Positions 54,954 to 63,978 of a stretch of DNA of 64,000 bases are shown here, one piece after another (positions within the stretch are counted from its first letter, which is position 1; each line of letters opens with the position of its first letter). A program made the translations under genes and the position numbers. Source of the stretch: Chitinophaga sp. MM2321 (lineage in GTDB: Bacteria; Bacteroidota; Bacteroidia; Chitinophagales; Chitinophagaceae); NCBI RefSeq assembly GCF_964033635.1, contig NZ_OZ035533.1:6171001-6235000 (forward strand). The letters are read 5' to 3'. The notes under the pieces were generated by a model, which did not search any database, was not told the DNA's origin, and saw only the letters and a list, made by a program, of their open reading frames with translations.

Positions 54954-55361
54954 TTATTTTAGTTGGATGTAGTGGTCTATCTGGCTGGTGCCTTTGTGCA
55001 AATTTACAAACAAAGGATTTTTCTGCGGATCGAAAACGATGACAACGTTGGCTTCCCAGGCATCCTGTGGTTGCGGCAACTCAATCATTACTTCCTGGGT
55101 ATTGGCACGTTGAAACAGCAGGCTGTCTTTACCTGCCATATGCGCTTTAAACCCTTGCTGGTCCAGGTAATCCGTGATCTGTTTCCGTAGTTGCAGTACA
55201 GAATCCACGAGTGGACCGGGAGCCGGTTTAAATTCACGGTAAACGTAACATTTTTCAGAGATCACCTCATAGGCAGATTTATCTATCTGGTGATCATTAC
55301 GGGAAGGGTTACACGCAAACAGGAAAGAGCCGACGAGTAACAGCGATAATATTTTCTTCAT
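54954..55361 (-). CDS. Small lipoprotein, unknown
   Basis: A 135-residue lipoprotein with a lipobox at SFLFAC (Cys 17) and a mature domain of mixed helix and strand (VDSVLQLRKQITDYLDQQGFKAHMAG, then EVMIELPQPQDAWEANVVIVFDPQKNPLFVNLHKG). No family recognised. It lies directly upstream of nadV with a 10-base gap and is probably co-transcribed. The 250 bases upstream hold no convincing gene. Confidence 0.65.
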   Translation of the reverse strand: MKKILSLLLVGSFLFACNPSRNDHQIDKSAYEVISEKCYVYREFKPAPGPLVDSVLQLRKQITDYLDQQGFKAHMAGKDSLLFQRANTQEVMIELPQPQDAWEANVVIVFDPQKNPLFVNLHKGTSQIDHYIQLK

Positions 55362-55611
55362 AATTTCAATGTTTTAATGTTCATAGCAAGCGTAATTACG
55401 TGGCAAATTCAACGGGATTTGCTGAGAAATTTTCCAGCAATTGAAAATACCAGTATACGGGTGCCAGCTTTTCGTCCATTTAAAGGGATAAGTTATAATA
55501 ATTACACATTACGTATCGCGGATGATTACATGATACGCATTGCCATCTGCGAATGTATAAAATTCGTTTAAATCTTGTCAAATCCACTATTTGAATCCGG
55601 AGATTATGTAA

Positions 55612-56895
55612 TTATTTCTTAGCGGTAGCCTGGGGGGTACTGCTAAACACCAGCTTTTCCATGCTGTTTGTTTTACCTATAATATCGTACACGAGTTTTA
55701 CCACGCTGAGGGCGCCATTGTAATTGATGTTGCCGGTATTACCGCTGTGGTGGCCTGTGAAGAAACTGAGGACCGGAATATTTTTATTATAGAAGGAAGT
55801 ATGATCAGAGGAGCCTATTCCGCTGGAATCATATACCAGCTTTGTTTCCCTGGCGGCTGCACCACTAATGATGGCGGGCCATCCGGGAGAAGAGCCGGTA
55901 CCACTTATTTGCAGCCCTTTTGCAGGGTCCAGTTGACCGATCATGTCCATATTGATCATATAGTTGATCTGACTCAGTTCAACATTGCTGTGGGTAGTAA
56001 AATATTTTGATCCTGACAATCCCTGTTCATTTCCGGAGAAGGCAATGATGAGATAGTTATGGTGTTGGAACCTGGATGTTTTCAGAAGCCGGGCTATTTC
56101 CAGGAGTGCCGCGGTGCCACTGGCGTTATCGTAGTCCCCGTGATCGTAATGTGCTCCTATTACCACCGTTTTGGGCGCCTTATTATCGATATAACCGATT
56201 ACGTTGGTGCCGGTATGTTTTACTTTTTCTAAAGAAACCTGTAATTCAATCTGAAATGCGCTGGCGTCATCGGCGTTTATCTTTTTGCTGATATCAGCAT
56301 TGACCCATACCGCCGGGATAGTAGACAGTGGTGGGTTTTGGGCCAGCCATCCGTTTACTTCTTCAGGAGTTTCTTTTCCATTATAAAAAACAACAGCGGT
56401 AGCGCCTGATTGGGCAGCTATTTGTGTTTGCTGCTGATACAGTGCCAGTCTGCTTTTAAAGTGGCCGGTATCCAGCTCGCTCACGTTGATCAGCCAGATG
56501 TTATCCGGCTCATTTACGTTGGGGAGGGCTTCCCCTTTGGCGCTTTTGCCGGCGCTGAAGGGCAGCGGGATGAACTGGGTTCCTACATGTAGCGGGTCTT
56601 TGTTAACAGACATAGCGCAGGTTCCCGTGGGTTCCCGGCGTTCGCTGATGGTGAATGTCTGCAAAAAGCCATCGGCGCCTTTCGGCGTAATATCCATCTG
56701 CCGTAGCTGTGAAGAGATGTAAGCAGCAGCCAGTTGTTCGCCGGGTGTACCCGTTCTGCAGCCTTCCAGCTTATCGTTGTTCAGATAGTTGATGTGCTGT
56801 TGCAGGTTTGTCAGGGTTTTCCGGTCATTTTTTTTCTGTGCATTCGCGAACATGGTAGTCAGTACCAATGGCAACAGCCAGGTTATCTTTTTCAC
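55612..56895 (-). CDS. M28-family zinc peptidase, exported
   Basis: A 427-residue protein started at a GTG that gives MKKITWLLPLVLTTMFANAQ, a clean signal peptide. Upstream in-frame ATGs (to 56982) would put 29 polar residues before it, and the -7 element at 56922-56929 lies downstream of them. A PA-type insert precedes the catalytic domain. Zinc ligands are visible in GAHYDHGDYDNASGTAALLEIARLL, FSGNEQGLSGS, NMDMIG and SDHTSFY. M28 enzymes usually have Glu-Glu in the GEEQGL motif, the first being the general base; here it is Asn-Glu, which may impair or change catalysis. Probably periplasmic. Confidence 0.87.
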   Translation of the reverse strand: MKKITWLLPLVLTTMFANAQKKNDRKTLTNLQQHINYLNNDKLEGCRTGTPGEQLAAAYISSQLRQMDITPKGADGFLQTFTISERREPTGTCAMSVNKDPLHVGTQFIPLPFSAGKSAKGEALPNVNEPDNIWLINVSELDTGHFKSRLALYQQQTQIAAQSGATAVVFYNGKETPEEVNGWLAQNPPLSTIPAVWVNADISKKINADDASAFQIELQVSLEKVKHTGTNVIGYIDNKAPKTVVIGAHYDHGDYDNASGTAALLEIARLLKTSRFQHHNYLIIAFSGNEQGLSGSKYFTTHSNVELSQINYMINMDMIGQLDPAKGLQISGTGSSPGWPAIISGAAARETKLVYDSSGIGSSDHTSFYNKNIPVLSFFTGHHSGNTGNINYNGALSVVKLVYDIIGKTNSMEKLVFSSTPQATAKK

Positions 56896-56921
56896 GCAAT
56901 CAGTTTTTTTGGGTCCTGCTG

Positions 56922-56937
56922 CAAAATTACGAATTAC
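56922..56937 (-). promoter_or_regulatory. Promoter with GTAATTCGTAATTTT repeat, M28 peptidase gene
   Basis: The minus strand reads GTAATTCGTAATTTTG, whose last eight bases, TAATTTTG, are an exact -7 element, 26 bases before the GTG start. The 15-base word recurs at 41481-41495. Confidence 0.6.
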
Positions 56938-57069
56938 AACAGGTGAATGGTGTATTTTGGGAAGATCTTTTGCTGATATCATTGCATATCAGGTATGTAT
57001 AATATGATAACTTGGTCTGAAAAGCGTCATTCGCCGACTGCGAAGCATGATTCATAATCCCCAATTCGC

Positions 57070-57077
57070 TATTTTTG
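57070..57077 (+). promoter_or_regulatory. -7 element of gcvT
   Basis: TATTTTTG, exact TAnnTTTG, 20 bases before the ATG at 57098. No clear -33. Confidence 0.6.
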
Positions 57078-57097
57078 CCCGGTTTTAAAAATGAAGT

Positions 57098-58186
57098 ATG
57101 AAAAACACACCTTTTACAGAAAAACACATTGCACTGGGAGCAAAGATGGCTCCTTTTGCGGGTTACAACATGCCGATTTCCTATACTGGTATTAACGATG
57201 AGCACCAGGCGGTGCGTACCAATGCCGGCGTGTTTGATGTGAGCCACATGGGTGAGTTTATGCTGAAGGGTGAAAATGCCCTGGACCTGATCCAGCGCGT
57301 TACCACCAATGATGCTTCCAAACTTACAGCCGGTAAAGCACAATACAGTGCGTTGCCCAACAACGAAGGCGGTCTGGTGGATGACCTCCTGGTATATTGC
57401 ATAGAAGAAAACAAGGTATATATGCTGGTTGTAAATGCCAGCAATATTGAAAAAGACTGGAACTGGATCAGCCAGTTCAACACCAAAGGGGTGGAAATGC
57501 ATAACATTTCCGACAAAACCTGTTTGCTGGCTATTCAGGGGCCTAACGCGGCCAGCCTGCTGCAGCCATTGACAGAAGTGAACCTGGTGAATATGAAGTA
57601 CTACACGTTCACAAAAGGCACATTTGCGGGTGTATCCAATGTACTGATCAGTGCTACCGGCTATACCGGTTCAGGGGGTATTGAGATTTATTTTGAAGAT
57701 GCCAATGGTGCCGCAGACAAGATCTGGGATGCTATTTTCGCTGCCGGTGGCCCTAAAGGACTAAAGCCTATTGGCTTGGGCGCACGCGATACCCTCCGTC
57801 TTGAAATGGGCTTCTGCCTGTACGGCAATGATATTGACGACCATACTTCCCCGATGGAAGCGGGTTTAGGCTGGATCACCAAATTCACGAAGGACTTCCC
57901 TTCCCGCGAAATTTTTGAAAAACAGAAAGCAGCCGGCGTAACACAGAAGCTGGTTGGTTTTGAAATGATAGACAAAGGTATTGCGCGCCACGACTACGAA
58001 ATCAAGGATGCAGCCGGCAATGCAATAGGCCGCGTTACCTCTGGTACACAGTCTCCTACGATGCAAAAGGCTATCGGTCTGGGCTATGTGAAAATGCCGT
58101 TTGCTGCGCAGGATTCCGAAATATTCATCGCTATAAGAGACCGGTTGCTGAAAGCAAAAGTGGTGAAAGTACCATTCCTGAGCTAG
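57098..58186 (+). CDS. gcvT: Glycine cleavage system T protein (aminomethyltransferase)
   Basis: Transfers the methylene group from lipoyl-bound aminomethyl to tetrahydrofolate. It is 362 residues; seen are [91 protein letters not shown] and the [23 protein letters not shown]-terminal motif. The Asp of GARDTLR and the Arg cluster of the folate site are present. The genes for P and H proteins are not in the window. Confidence 0.97.
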   Translation: MKNTPFTEKHIALGAKMAPFAGYNMPISYTGINDEHQAVRTNAGVFDVSHMGEFMLKGENALDLIQRVTTNDASKLTAGKAQYSALPNNEGGLVDDLLVYCIEENKVYMLVVNASNIEKDWNWISQFNTKGVEMHNISDKTCLLAIQGPNAASLLQPLTEVNLVNMKYYTFTKGTFAGVSNVLISATGYTGSGGIEIYFEDANGAADKIWDAIFAAGGPKGLKPIGLGARDTLRLEMGFCLYGNDIDDHTSPMEAGLGWITKFTKDFPSREIFEKQKAAGVTQKLVGFEMIDKGIARHDYEIKDAAGNAIGRVTSGTQSPTMQKAIGLGYVKMPFAAQDSEIFIAIRDRLLKAKVVKVPFLS

Positions 58187-58240
58187 GAAAAATGTATAAA
58201 TAGCCGGTGAAAGTTGTTAATTTCGTTAACATTTCTCGTC

Positions 58241-58286
58241 TTCCCGTAAAGAAGTAAAGCGTTACGTCCCCGCTTCTTTACGGGAA
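58241..58286 (+). terminator. Hairpin terminator of gcvT
   Basis: 14-base arms TTCCCGTAAAGAAG (58241-58254) and CTTCTTTACGGGAA (58273-58286), perfect, with an 18-base spacer. No T-run follows. Confidence 0.75.
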
Positions 58287-58325
58287 ACATTAACGGGATC
58301 GTTATATTTATTACCATATCTATCT

Positions 58326-58799
58326 ATGCCTATTATTCATTTAACCACCGTTATCCATGCTCCGCTGGCCAGGGTTTTTGACCTCAGCAGGAGTATTACC
58401 CTGCACAAGCGCAGTATGGCGCATTTGCAGGAAGATGCGATCAGGGGCCGTACCAACGGGCTCATATCATATAATGAAACCGTCACCTGGCGTGCAAAGC
58501 ACCTGGGGAAAATGCGGGAGCTGACAACAAAAATTACGGCTATGCAGGTAGCTGCATTTTTCAGTGATGAGATGACCGAAGGCGATTTTTCTTACATGAA
58601 GCATGAACACCATTTTAAAGAGATCGGGAACGGCACGGTAATGATAGACATGATGGATTTTGGTACACCATATGGCTGGGTAGGAAGATTATTAGAGCGG
58701 GTATACCTGCGTAAATATATGATCAGACTGCTACAGCTCCGCAATGAAACCATTAAGGATTATGCAGAAAGTGAAAAGTGGCGGGTAATCCTTGATTAA
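58326..58799 (+). CDS. SRPBCC-fold (START-like) protein
   Basis: A 157-residue cytosolic protein with the SRPBCC ligand-binding fold: IIHLTTVIHAPLARVFDLSRSITLHKRSM at the start, a middle of WRAKHLGKMRELTTKI and FFSDEMTEGDFSYMKHEHHFKE, and DMMDFGTPYGWVGRLLERVYLRKYMIRLLQLRNETIK at the end. This matches Bacteroidota proteins loosely called cell-division inhibitors, but no function is proven. It is followed after 17 bases by the comB-like gene, probably in one transcript. Confidence 0.85.
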   Translation: MPIIHLTTVIHAPLARVFDLSRSITLHKRSMAHLQEDAIRGRTNGLISYNETVTWRAKHLGKMRELTTKITAMQVAAFFSDEMTEGDFSYMKHEHHFKEIGNGTVMIDMMDFGTPYGWVGRLLERVYLRKYMIRLLQLRNETIKDYAESEKWRVILD

Positions 58800-58816
58800 T
58801 GCATAAAAATAACTGA

Positions 58817-59539
58817 ATGACAGAAAGCAATAAACCCAGCCTGGAAGTGTGTTTATCCCCGGCGTTATTACATTTATTTGATGTAAAGAATAGTATCGTT
58901 GTTATAATCGACGTATTGCGCGCTACTTCTACTATCTGTACTGCCCTGTATAATGGTGCTGCCAAAGTAATTCCGGTGGCCACTGTAGAAGAATGCGTGA
59001 ATATTGGCCGCGCTGTTGGCGGTATTACGGCCGGTGAGCGGGATGGCAAAGTGGCGGAAGGCCTGGTACATGGCAATTCACCTTTTGAATATCCGCGTTC
59101 GTTTATAGAAGATAAAACATTGGTATTAACCACCACCAATGGTACCAAATTGCTGCATATGGCAAAGGATGCGGTACAGATCATTACAGGTTCCTTTCCC
59201 AACATCAGTGCAGTATGCGATTACCTGGTAGCACAAAACCTGCCCGTAGTCCTGGGCTGCGCCGCCTGGAAAGACCGTATAAATATGGAAGATACCCTCT
59301 TCGCCGGCGCCGTGGTGAGCCGGATCAAACAACATTTTGATGTAAACTGCGACTCGGCTGTTGTTGCCGAAACACTTTACCAATCTGCCAAAGGAGATGT
59401 GCTCACTTTCATGAAGCAGGCTTCCCACTACCAGCGCCTCGCGAATTACGGCCTGGAAAAGGATATTGAATACTGTTTGACACCGGATATTGCCAATGTG
59501 TTGCCGCTGTTTAAAAACGGGGAACTGATCAGTATTTAG
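58817..59539 (+). CDS. comB: 2-phosphosulfolactate phosphatase-like protein
   Basis: A 240-residue Mg-dependent phosphatase of the ComB family. ComB in methanogens hydrolyses 2-phosphosulfolactate during coenzyme M synthesis. Seen are VVIIDVLRATSTICTALYNGAAKVIPVATVEE, the GITAGERDGKVAEGLVHGNSPFEY segment, LVLTTTNGTKLL, LGCAAWKDRINMEDTLFAGAVVSRI and the C-terminal DIEYCLTPDIANVLPLFKNGELI. Coenzyme M is not expected in this organism, so the substrate may be another sulpho- or phospho-compound. Confidence 0.9.
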   Translation: MTESNKPSLEVCLSPALLHLFDVKNSIVVIIDVLRATSTICTALYNGAAKVIPVATVEECVNIGRAVGGITAGERDGKVAEGLVHGNSPFEYPRSFIEDKTLVLTTTNGTKLLHMAKDAVQIITGSFPNISAVCDYLVAQNLPVVLGCAAWKDRINMEDTLFAGAVVSRIKQHFDVNCDSAVVAETLYQSAKGDVLTFMKQASHYQRLANYGLEKDIEYCLTPDIANVLPLFKNGELISI

Positions 59540-59615
59540 GGATTTAATGATTTGATTATTTCGATATTTCGTACGCTTACGCCTATACGTATCAGTTGAG
59601 CGGACGATTTCCTGG

Positions 59616-59640
59616 TTTTACAATTGATGCAATTGTAAAA
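59616..59640 (+). terminator. Hairpin after the comB-like gene
   Basis: Perfect 10-bp stem TTTTACAATT/AATTGTAAAA with a 5-base loop, 76 bases past the stop. The remainder of the 370-base gap to the helicase start shows no gene. Confidence 0.6.
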
Positions 59641-59814
59641 TATTGATAAACAACCGTAAAATTGACCTGCGTTTTAAGTATTATAAAAATATTTCAAGGT
59701 TACATCTCCATATTGGCTTAGGTGCTGGCTGGCTGAAGGTAACAGGTTATCTGCCATCACAAGGGTTTCCTGATTCCCCACCAGTTTAATGCTTTTTATT
59801 AGAGATTTTCTGCG

Positions 59815-59822
59815 TACTTTTG
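59815..59822 (+). promoter_or_regulatory. -7 element of the SNF2 helicase gene
   Basis: TACTTTTG, exact TAnnTTTG, 88 bases before the chosen ATG at 59911. Transcription would start near 59829, after the TTG at 59827, which argues against that codon as a start. Confidence 0.6.
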
Positions 59823-59910
59823 TGGATTGCCTTTTTATCAGCGGCTAAAGATTTTCGATATATTTATTTACCCCGTAGCACTGATAATAAAAGCAGGCAA
59901 GAATGTAAGT

Positions 59911-62900
59911 ATGTCGCTACCCCACTTGCTTAAATATGTTTACAACAACGGCACTGATGAAGTGATCCGCAGGGGGAAGCGTATTTTTTCTACCGGGGGG
60001 GTTGAACTCATAGAGGCTGACCCGGTACTTAAATCGGCTACTTTCCGCGTAAAGAGCGACACGCATGCCAATTACTACCGTGTTTCTATCAGCAAATACG
60101 GAGAAACAAGCGGTATGTCTATCCGCTGTCAGTGTCCCTATAACCTGGGTGATATCTGCCGGCATGAAGCTGCTGCGCTATTCCAGCTACAGGAAATGCT
60201 GGATAAAAACCATTTTGAGAGCTACGAAACACATTTTGATCAGCAGCACACGCTGATTAAAATGAAGTCTATTGATATTAAGTCTATCAAGCTACTCACC
60301 TCGGGTATTATTTTATCTGATGCAGAAACCATTGCCAAACAACATCCGGCCAAAATAAAGCTGGCAAAGGATGAAAAAGTGGAAGCCCTGCTGAAGCTCG
60401 ATGGCAAAGAATATCCGCTGATCATACAGCGTAATGAGGAGCGTTTTTTTGATACACATTGCACCTGTGATGAAACAGAACACGCGCTCTGTGTACATAA
60501 AACAGCCCTGTTCCTGCAATTACTGCAAAAGAACGGCCCGTTTTATTTTGATACCCTCCGCAACTGGGACAAAGAAAAGAACAAGCTGCTGTCGTTGTAC
60601 GGCTACTCCCTCACAGATGACCTGAGCGGGAAGTTTGCTTTTTCCTATATGGACGGGAAGCCCTTCCTGCGGGTGCTGGACCCCAGCATCAAACGGGTAG
60701 ATGGCATAACCGCCGGTCGTCAGCCGGTAGTAGCGCCCCCGCCGCCGGAAGAAACGATTACCATCACACAACGGCTGGCTGCTATCTTTAATGCCAACGA
60801 ACCTTTATATCCATACTTCAGAATAGATATGGTTAGCGGTGAAGTGAATGAAGAGCAAACCGCTTTTGTATCACTGGCCAGCAAACTGGATCTTACCAAA
60901 TACGTGGACTTTTACCAATACAAGGAAAAAGACAGGGAACTGATAGCGCCTATACGAAAATTACAGGGCCACGAAGTCAGCAAATTCCTCAGCAAAAACT
61001 CACCGTTTGCAGGTATCTGGGAAAACATTACGCACGAAAATGCGGAAGATCTCCCCACCGAAACGAAAGAGCTGATGCTGGAATACCTGCATCCCAAACT
61101 GGCAAAGCTGTTCCCCCAGCTGGCGGAACACGGCCTGGTATTTTATCTGCCTAACAGGCAGCAGTTTAAAACAAAGAATTTACAGGCTTTACAAATAGGT
61201 GCAGAACGGTTGAAACTCGTGATCAAAACCACTACCGGCAGCAGCCACGTAGAAGTCAACTGTTTTGTTTCCATTGAAGGAGAACTCATTAATGTATCAG
61301 AAAACGCCTGGGAAAGCCCCATCCTTTTCCTGTACCAGGATGTGATCTATTTGTTTGAAAGTCCGCAGGACGCCCTGCACGTAGAGCTTTTCAAACAAAA
61401 CGGCAAGCTGCTTATTGCCAATAAAGAATGGCCGGTATACCTGAAAGACTACCTGTTGCCATTAAGCAGGCAGTATGATATCGCTTTCGATAAAGGACTA
61501 CTGGCAGAAGTGGCCGACGTGGTACCGGAATGCAGGGTGTACCTGAAAGAACTGGGTGAAACATTTATTATCCAACCCGGATTTGCTTACCGCGGCCAGG
61601 AAGTAGAATGGAATGATGAGAGCAAGATCACCGTGCAGGAAGGTAATAAAGTGCTGGTCATCCACCGGAATAAAGCAGCAGAAGATGATTTTGTAAATAA
61701 ACTGCGCACCTTACACACCAATTTCGCGCAGCTCGATAACCACAATTATTTCTACCTGCGTGCCAAGGAAGCATTGAAGAACAACTGGTTCTTCCTGTTC
61801 TTTGATGCGCTGAAAGAAATGAATGTGCGTGTATTCGGGTTTGATAATCTGCGCAATTTCAAATTCAGTTCCCATAAGCCGGTTACCAATCTTCAGATCA
61901 GTTCCGGTATCGATTGGTTTGATGCCCAGATAGAAGTGTTGTATGGGGATCAGAAAGTAAGTATCAAGGATATCAAGCATGCGCTGGCCAATAAACAAAA
62001 CTATGTACAACTGGCGGATGGCTCTCTGGGCCTCCTGCCGGAAGAATGGCTGCGCAAATATTCCCTGTTATTTAAAGTAGGGGAAGAAAAAGATAAAGGA
62101 CTAAAACTCAGCAAATACAATTTCAGCGTTATTGATGAATTGTACGAGTTTATAGATGATGAAGCGGTGGTGATAGAGCTGGAACAGAAGCGTAGAAAGC
62201 TGTTGCAGTTTGATGAGATCCGCAATATTGAGCTACCTCCTAACCTGCATGCAACGCTGCGTCCTTACCAGGAAAGCGGCTTCCAGTGGCTCAACTACCT
62301 GGATGAAATCAAGTGGGGCGGTATCCTTGCGGATGATATGGGTTTGGGTAAAACCATTCAGGCGCTTACTTTCCTGCAGTATTATAAAAACAAGAGCGGC
62401 AAGTGCATGGCGTTGGTGGTTTGTCCTACTACGCTGATCTATAACTGGGAAAATGAGATCCGGAAATTTACACCGGACATCAGGCATCATATTCATCACG
62501 GGCCTGCCCGTCTTAAAAGTCCGGAGGAGCTGGGCAAGTTTGATGTTATCATCACTACCTACGGTACTCTGCGCAGCGATATTCAAACCCTCATAAAGCT
62601 GGAGTTTGACTATGTGGTCCTTGATGAATCGCAGGCTATCAAGAACCCGCAATCAAAGGTGACCAAAGCGGCGCAGTTGCTTCATACAAAAAACAGGCTG
62701 GCATTGAGCGGTACGCCAATGCAGAATAATACATTCGATATTTATGCGCAGATGAACTTCCTCAACCCCGGCATGCTGGGTAGTGTGGACTTTTTCCGTA
62801 ATGAGTTTGCTACTCCTATCGACAAGTTCCAGGATGAGGAAAGAAAAGAACATCTGCGTAAACTGATCTATCCGTTTATTCTTCGCCGTACCAAAGAACA

Positions 62901-63645
62901 GGTAGCGAAGGACCTGCCGGAAAAAATAGAAACTGTGATCTTCTGCGAAATGGATGCAGAACAGCGGCATATTTATGATGCTTACCGCAATACTTATCGT
63001 TCAAAAATCCTGGGCGTAATAGAAGACCAGGGCATGGAACGTTCGCAGCTAACCATTTTGCAGGGTCTCATGAAACTGCGGCAGATCTGTGATTCGCCTG
63101 CCATCCTGAATGATACCGAGCAATATCCGAATCACTCAGTAAAGTTGCATGAGCTTACCCGCGAAATAGCAGAGAACATCGGCAACCATAAGGTGCTGGT
63201 ATTCTCCCAGTTCCTGGGTATGTTGGGACTGATCCGCGAGCGGTTGCAACATATGAAGATCTCCTACGAATATTTTGATGGCAGTACTTCCACGATGGAT
63301 CGTGAAAAAGCTATTCAGAATTTCCAGAATAACGACGAATGCCGCGTATTCCTGATTTCACTGAAAGCCGGTGGTGTAGGTCTTAACCTCACCGCAGCCG
63401 ACTACGTATACATAGTAGACCCCTGGTGGAATCCGGCTGTGGAACAACAAGCCATTGACCGTACTCACCGTATCGGGCAAACGAAAAATATTTTTGCTTA
63501 CCGCATGATCTGTAAAGACACTGTGGAAGAAAAAATATTGCAGTTGCAGGAACGTAAGAAGTCACTGGTGAAAGAAATCATTTCCGATGATAGCGGTTTT
63601 GTAAAGAAACTGACGAAGGAAGACGTGTTGTATCTGTTTAGTTAG
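59911..63645 (+). CDS. SNF2-family DEAD/DEAH helicase with two SWIM zinc fingers
   Basis: A 1244-residue DNA-dependent ATPase. Two SWIM-type motifs lie in the N-terminal half: CQCPYNLGDICRH (about 74-86) and CTCDETEHALCVH (about 185-197), both fitting CxC...CxH. A poorly conserved middle follows, then the SNF2 core: GGILADDMGLGKTIQ near 810, VCPTTLIYNWENE, DYVVLDESQAIKN, ALSGTPMQNNTFDIY, then the helicase C-domain with VFSQFLGMLGLI, LISLKAGGVGLNLT, DPWWNPAVEQQAIDRTHRIGQ. Likely remodels protein-DNA complexes in transcription or repair. It stands alone. Confidence 0.92.
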   Translation: MSLPHLLKYVYNNGTDEVIRRGKRIFSTGGVELIEADPVLKSATFRVKSDTHANYYRVSISKYGETSGMSIRCQCPYNLGDICRHEAAALFQLQEMLDKNHFESYETHFDQQHTLIKMKSIDIKSIKLLTSGIILSDAETIAKQHPAKIKLAKDEKVEALLKLDGKEYPLIIQRNEERFFDTHCTCDETEHALCVHKTALFLQLLQKNGPFYFDTLRNWDKEKNKLLSLYGYSLTDDLSGKFAFSYMDGKPFLRVLDPSIKRVDGITAGRQPVVAPPPPEETITITQRLAAIFNANEPLYPYFRIDMVSGEVNEEQTAFVSLASKLDLTKYVDFYQYKEKDRELIAPIRKLQGHEVSKFLSKNSPFAGIWENITHENAEDLPTETKELMLEYLHPKLAKLFPQLAEHGLVFYLPNRQQFKTKNLQALQIGAERLKLVIKTTTGSSHVEVNCFVSIEGELINVSENAWESPILFLYQDVIYLFESPQDALHVELFKQNGKLLIANKEWPVYLKDYLLPLSRQYDIAFDKGLLAEVADVVPECRVYLKELGETFIIQPGFAYRGQEVEWNDESKITVQEGNKVLVIHRNKAAEDDFVNKLRTLHTNFAQLDNHNYFYLRAKEALKNNWFFLFFDALKEMNVRVFGFDNLRNFKFSSHKPVTNLQISSGIDWFDAQIEVLYGDQKVSIKDIKHALANKQNYVQLADGSLGLLPEEWLRKYSLLFKVGEEKDKGLKLSKYNFSVIDELYEFIDDEAVVIELEQKRRKLLQFDEIRNIELPPNLHATLRPYQESGFQWLNYLDEIKWGGILADDMGLGKTIQALTFLQYYKNKSGKCMALVVCPTTLIYNWENEIRKFTPDIRHHIHHGPARLKSPEELGKFDVIITTYGTLRSDIQTLIKLEFDYVVLDESQAIKNPQSKVTKAAQLLHTKNRLALSGTPMQNNTFDIYAQMNFLNPGMLGSVDFFRNEFATPIDKFQDEERKEHLRKLIYPFILRRTKEQVAKDLPEKIETVIFCEMDAEQRHIYDAYRNTYRSKILGVIEDQGMERSQLTILQGLMKLRQICDSPAILNDTEQYPNHSVKLHELTREIAENIGNHKVLVFSQFLGMLGLIRERLQHMKISYEYFDGSTSTMDREKAIQNFQNNDECRVFLISLKAGGVGLNLTAADYVYIVDPWWNPAVEQQAIDRTHRIGQTKNIFAYRMICKDTVEEKILQLQERKKSLVKEIISDDSGFVKKLTKEDVLYLFS

Positions 63646-63672
63646 TGAATTGGAGGGGTAAGGAATAAGGCT

Positions 63673-63680
63673 TAAATTTG
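63673..63680 (+). promoter_or_regulatory. -7 element of the MNT gene
   Basis: TAAATTTG, exact TAnnTTTG, ending five bases before the ATG at 63685. Transcription should start at or next to the A of the ATG, implying a leaderless message. Confidence 0.5.
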
Positions 63681-63684
63681 GTTT

Positions 63685-63978
63685 ATGCAGCTCTCCCAAA
63701 AAGATATCGGAATAATTCAGCAGTACTTTGCAGATCAACCTGTGAAGAAAGCCTTTCTGTTTGGATCTCAGGTAAGAGATGAGGCGGATGAAAACAGTGA
63801 TATTGATATACTGGTAGAGTTGGACTATACTAAATATATCGGTTTAGGGTTTATTAAAATGCAACAGGATCTTGAAGAGCAATTGCAAAAAAAAGTAGAC
63901 CTTATTTCAGAAAGAGCACTTTCAAAGTTTATTCTTCCTTTTGTAGATTCTGAAAAACAATTGATCTATGAGAGGTAG
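63685..63978 (+). CDS. MNT-type minimal nucleotidyltransferase (antitoxin-like)
   Basis: A 97-residue protein of the DNA-polymerase-beta-like minimal nucleotidyltransferases. The active-site pattern FLFGSQVRDEADENSDIDILVEL shows GSxV...D-x-D. In known MNT-HEPN pairs (MntA-HepT) such a protein adds AMP to the HEPN RNase and neutralises it. Its stop overlaps the start of a gene whose first residues fit a HEPN partner. Confidence 0.88.
   Translation: MQLSQKDIGIIQQYFADQPVKKAFLFGSQVRDEADENSDIDILVELDYTKYIGLGFIKMQQDLEEQLQKKVDLISERALSKFILPFVDSEKQLIYER

Noticed and set aside
55377..55571. 64-codon plus-strand frame between the lipoprotein and the M28 gene
   Set aside because: No motif, no promoter element and no neighbour on the same strand.
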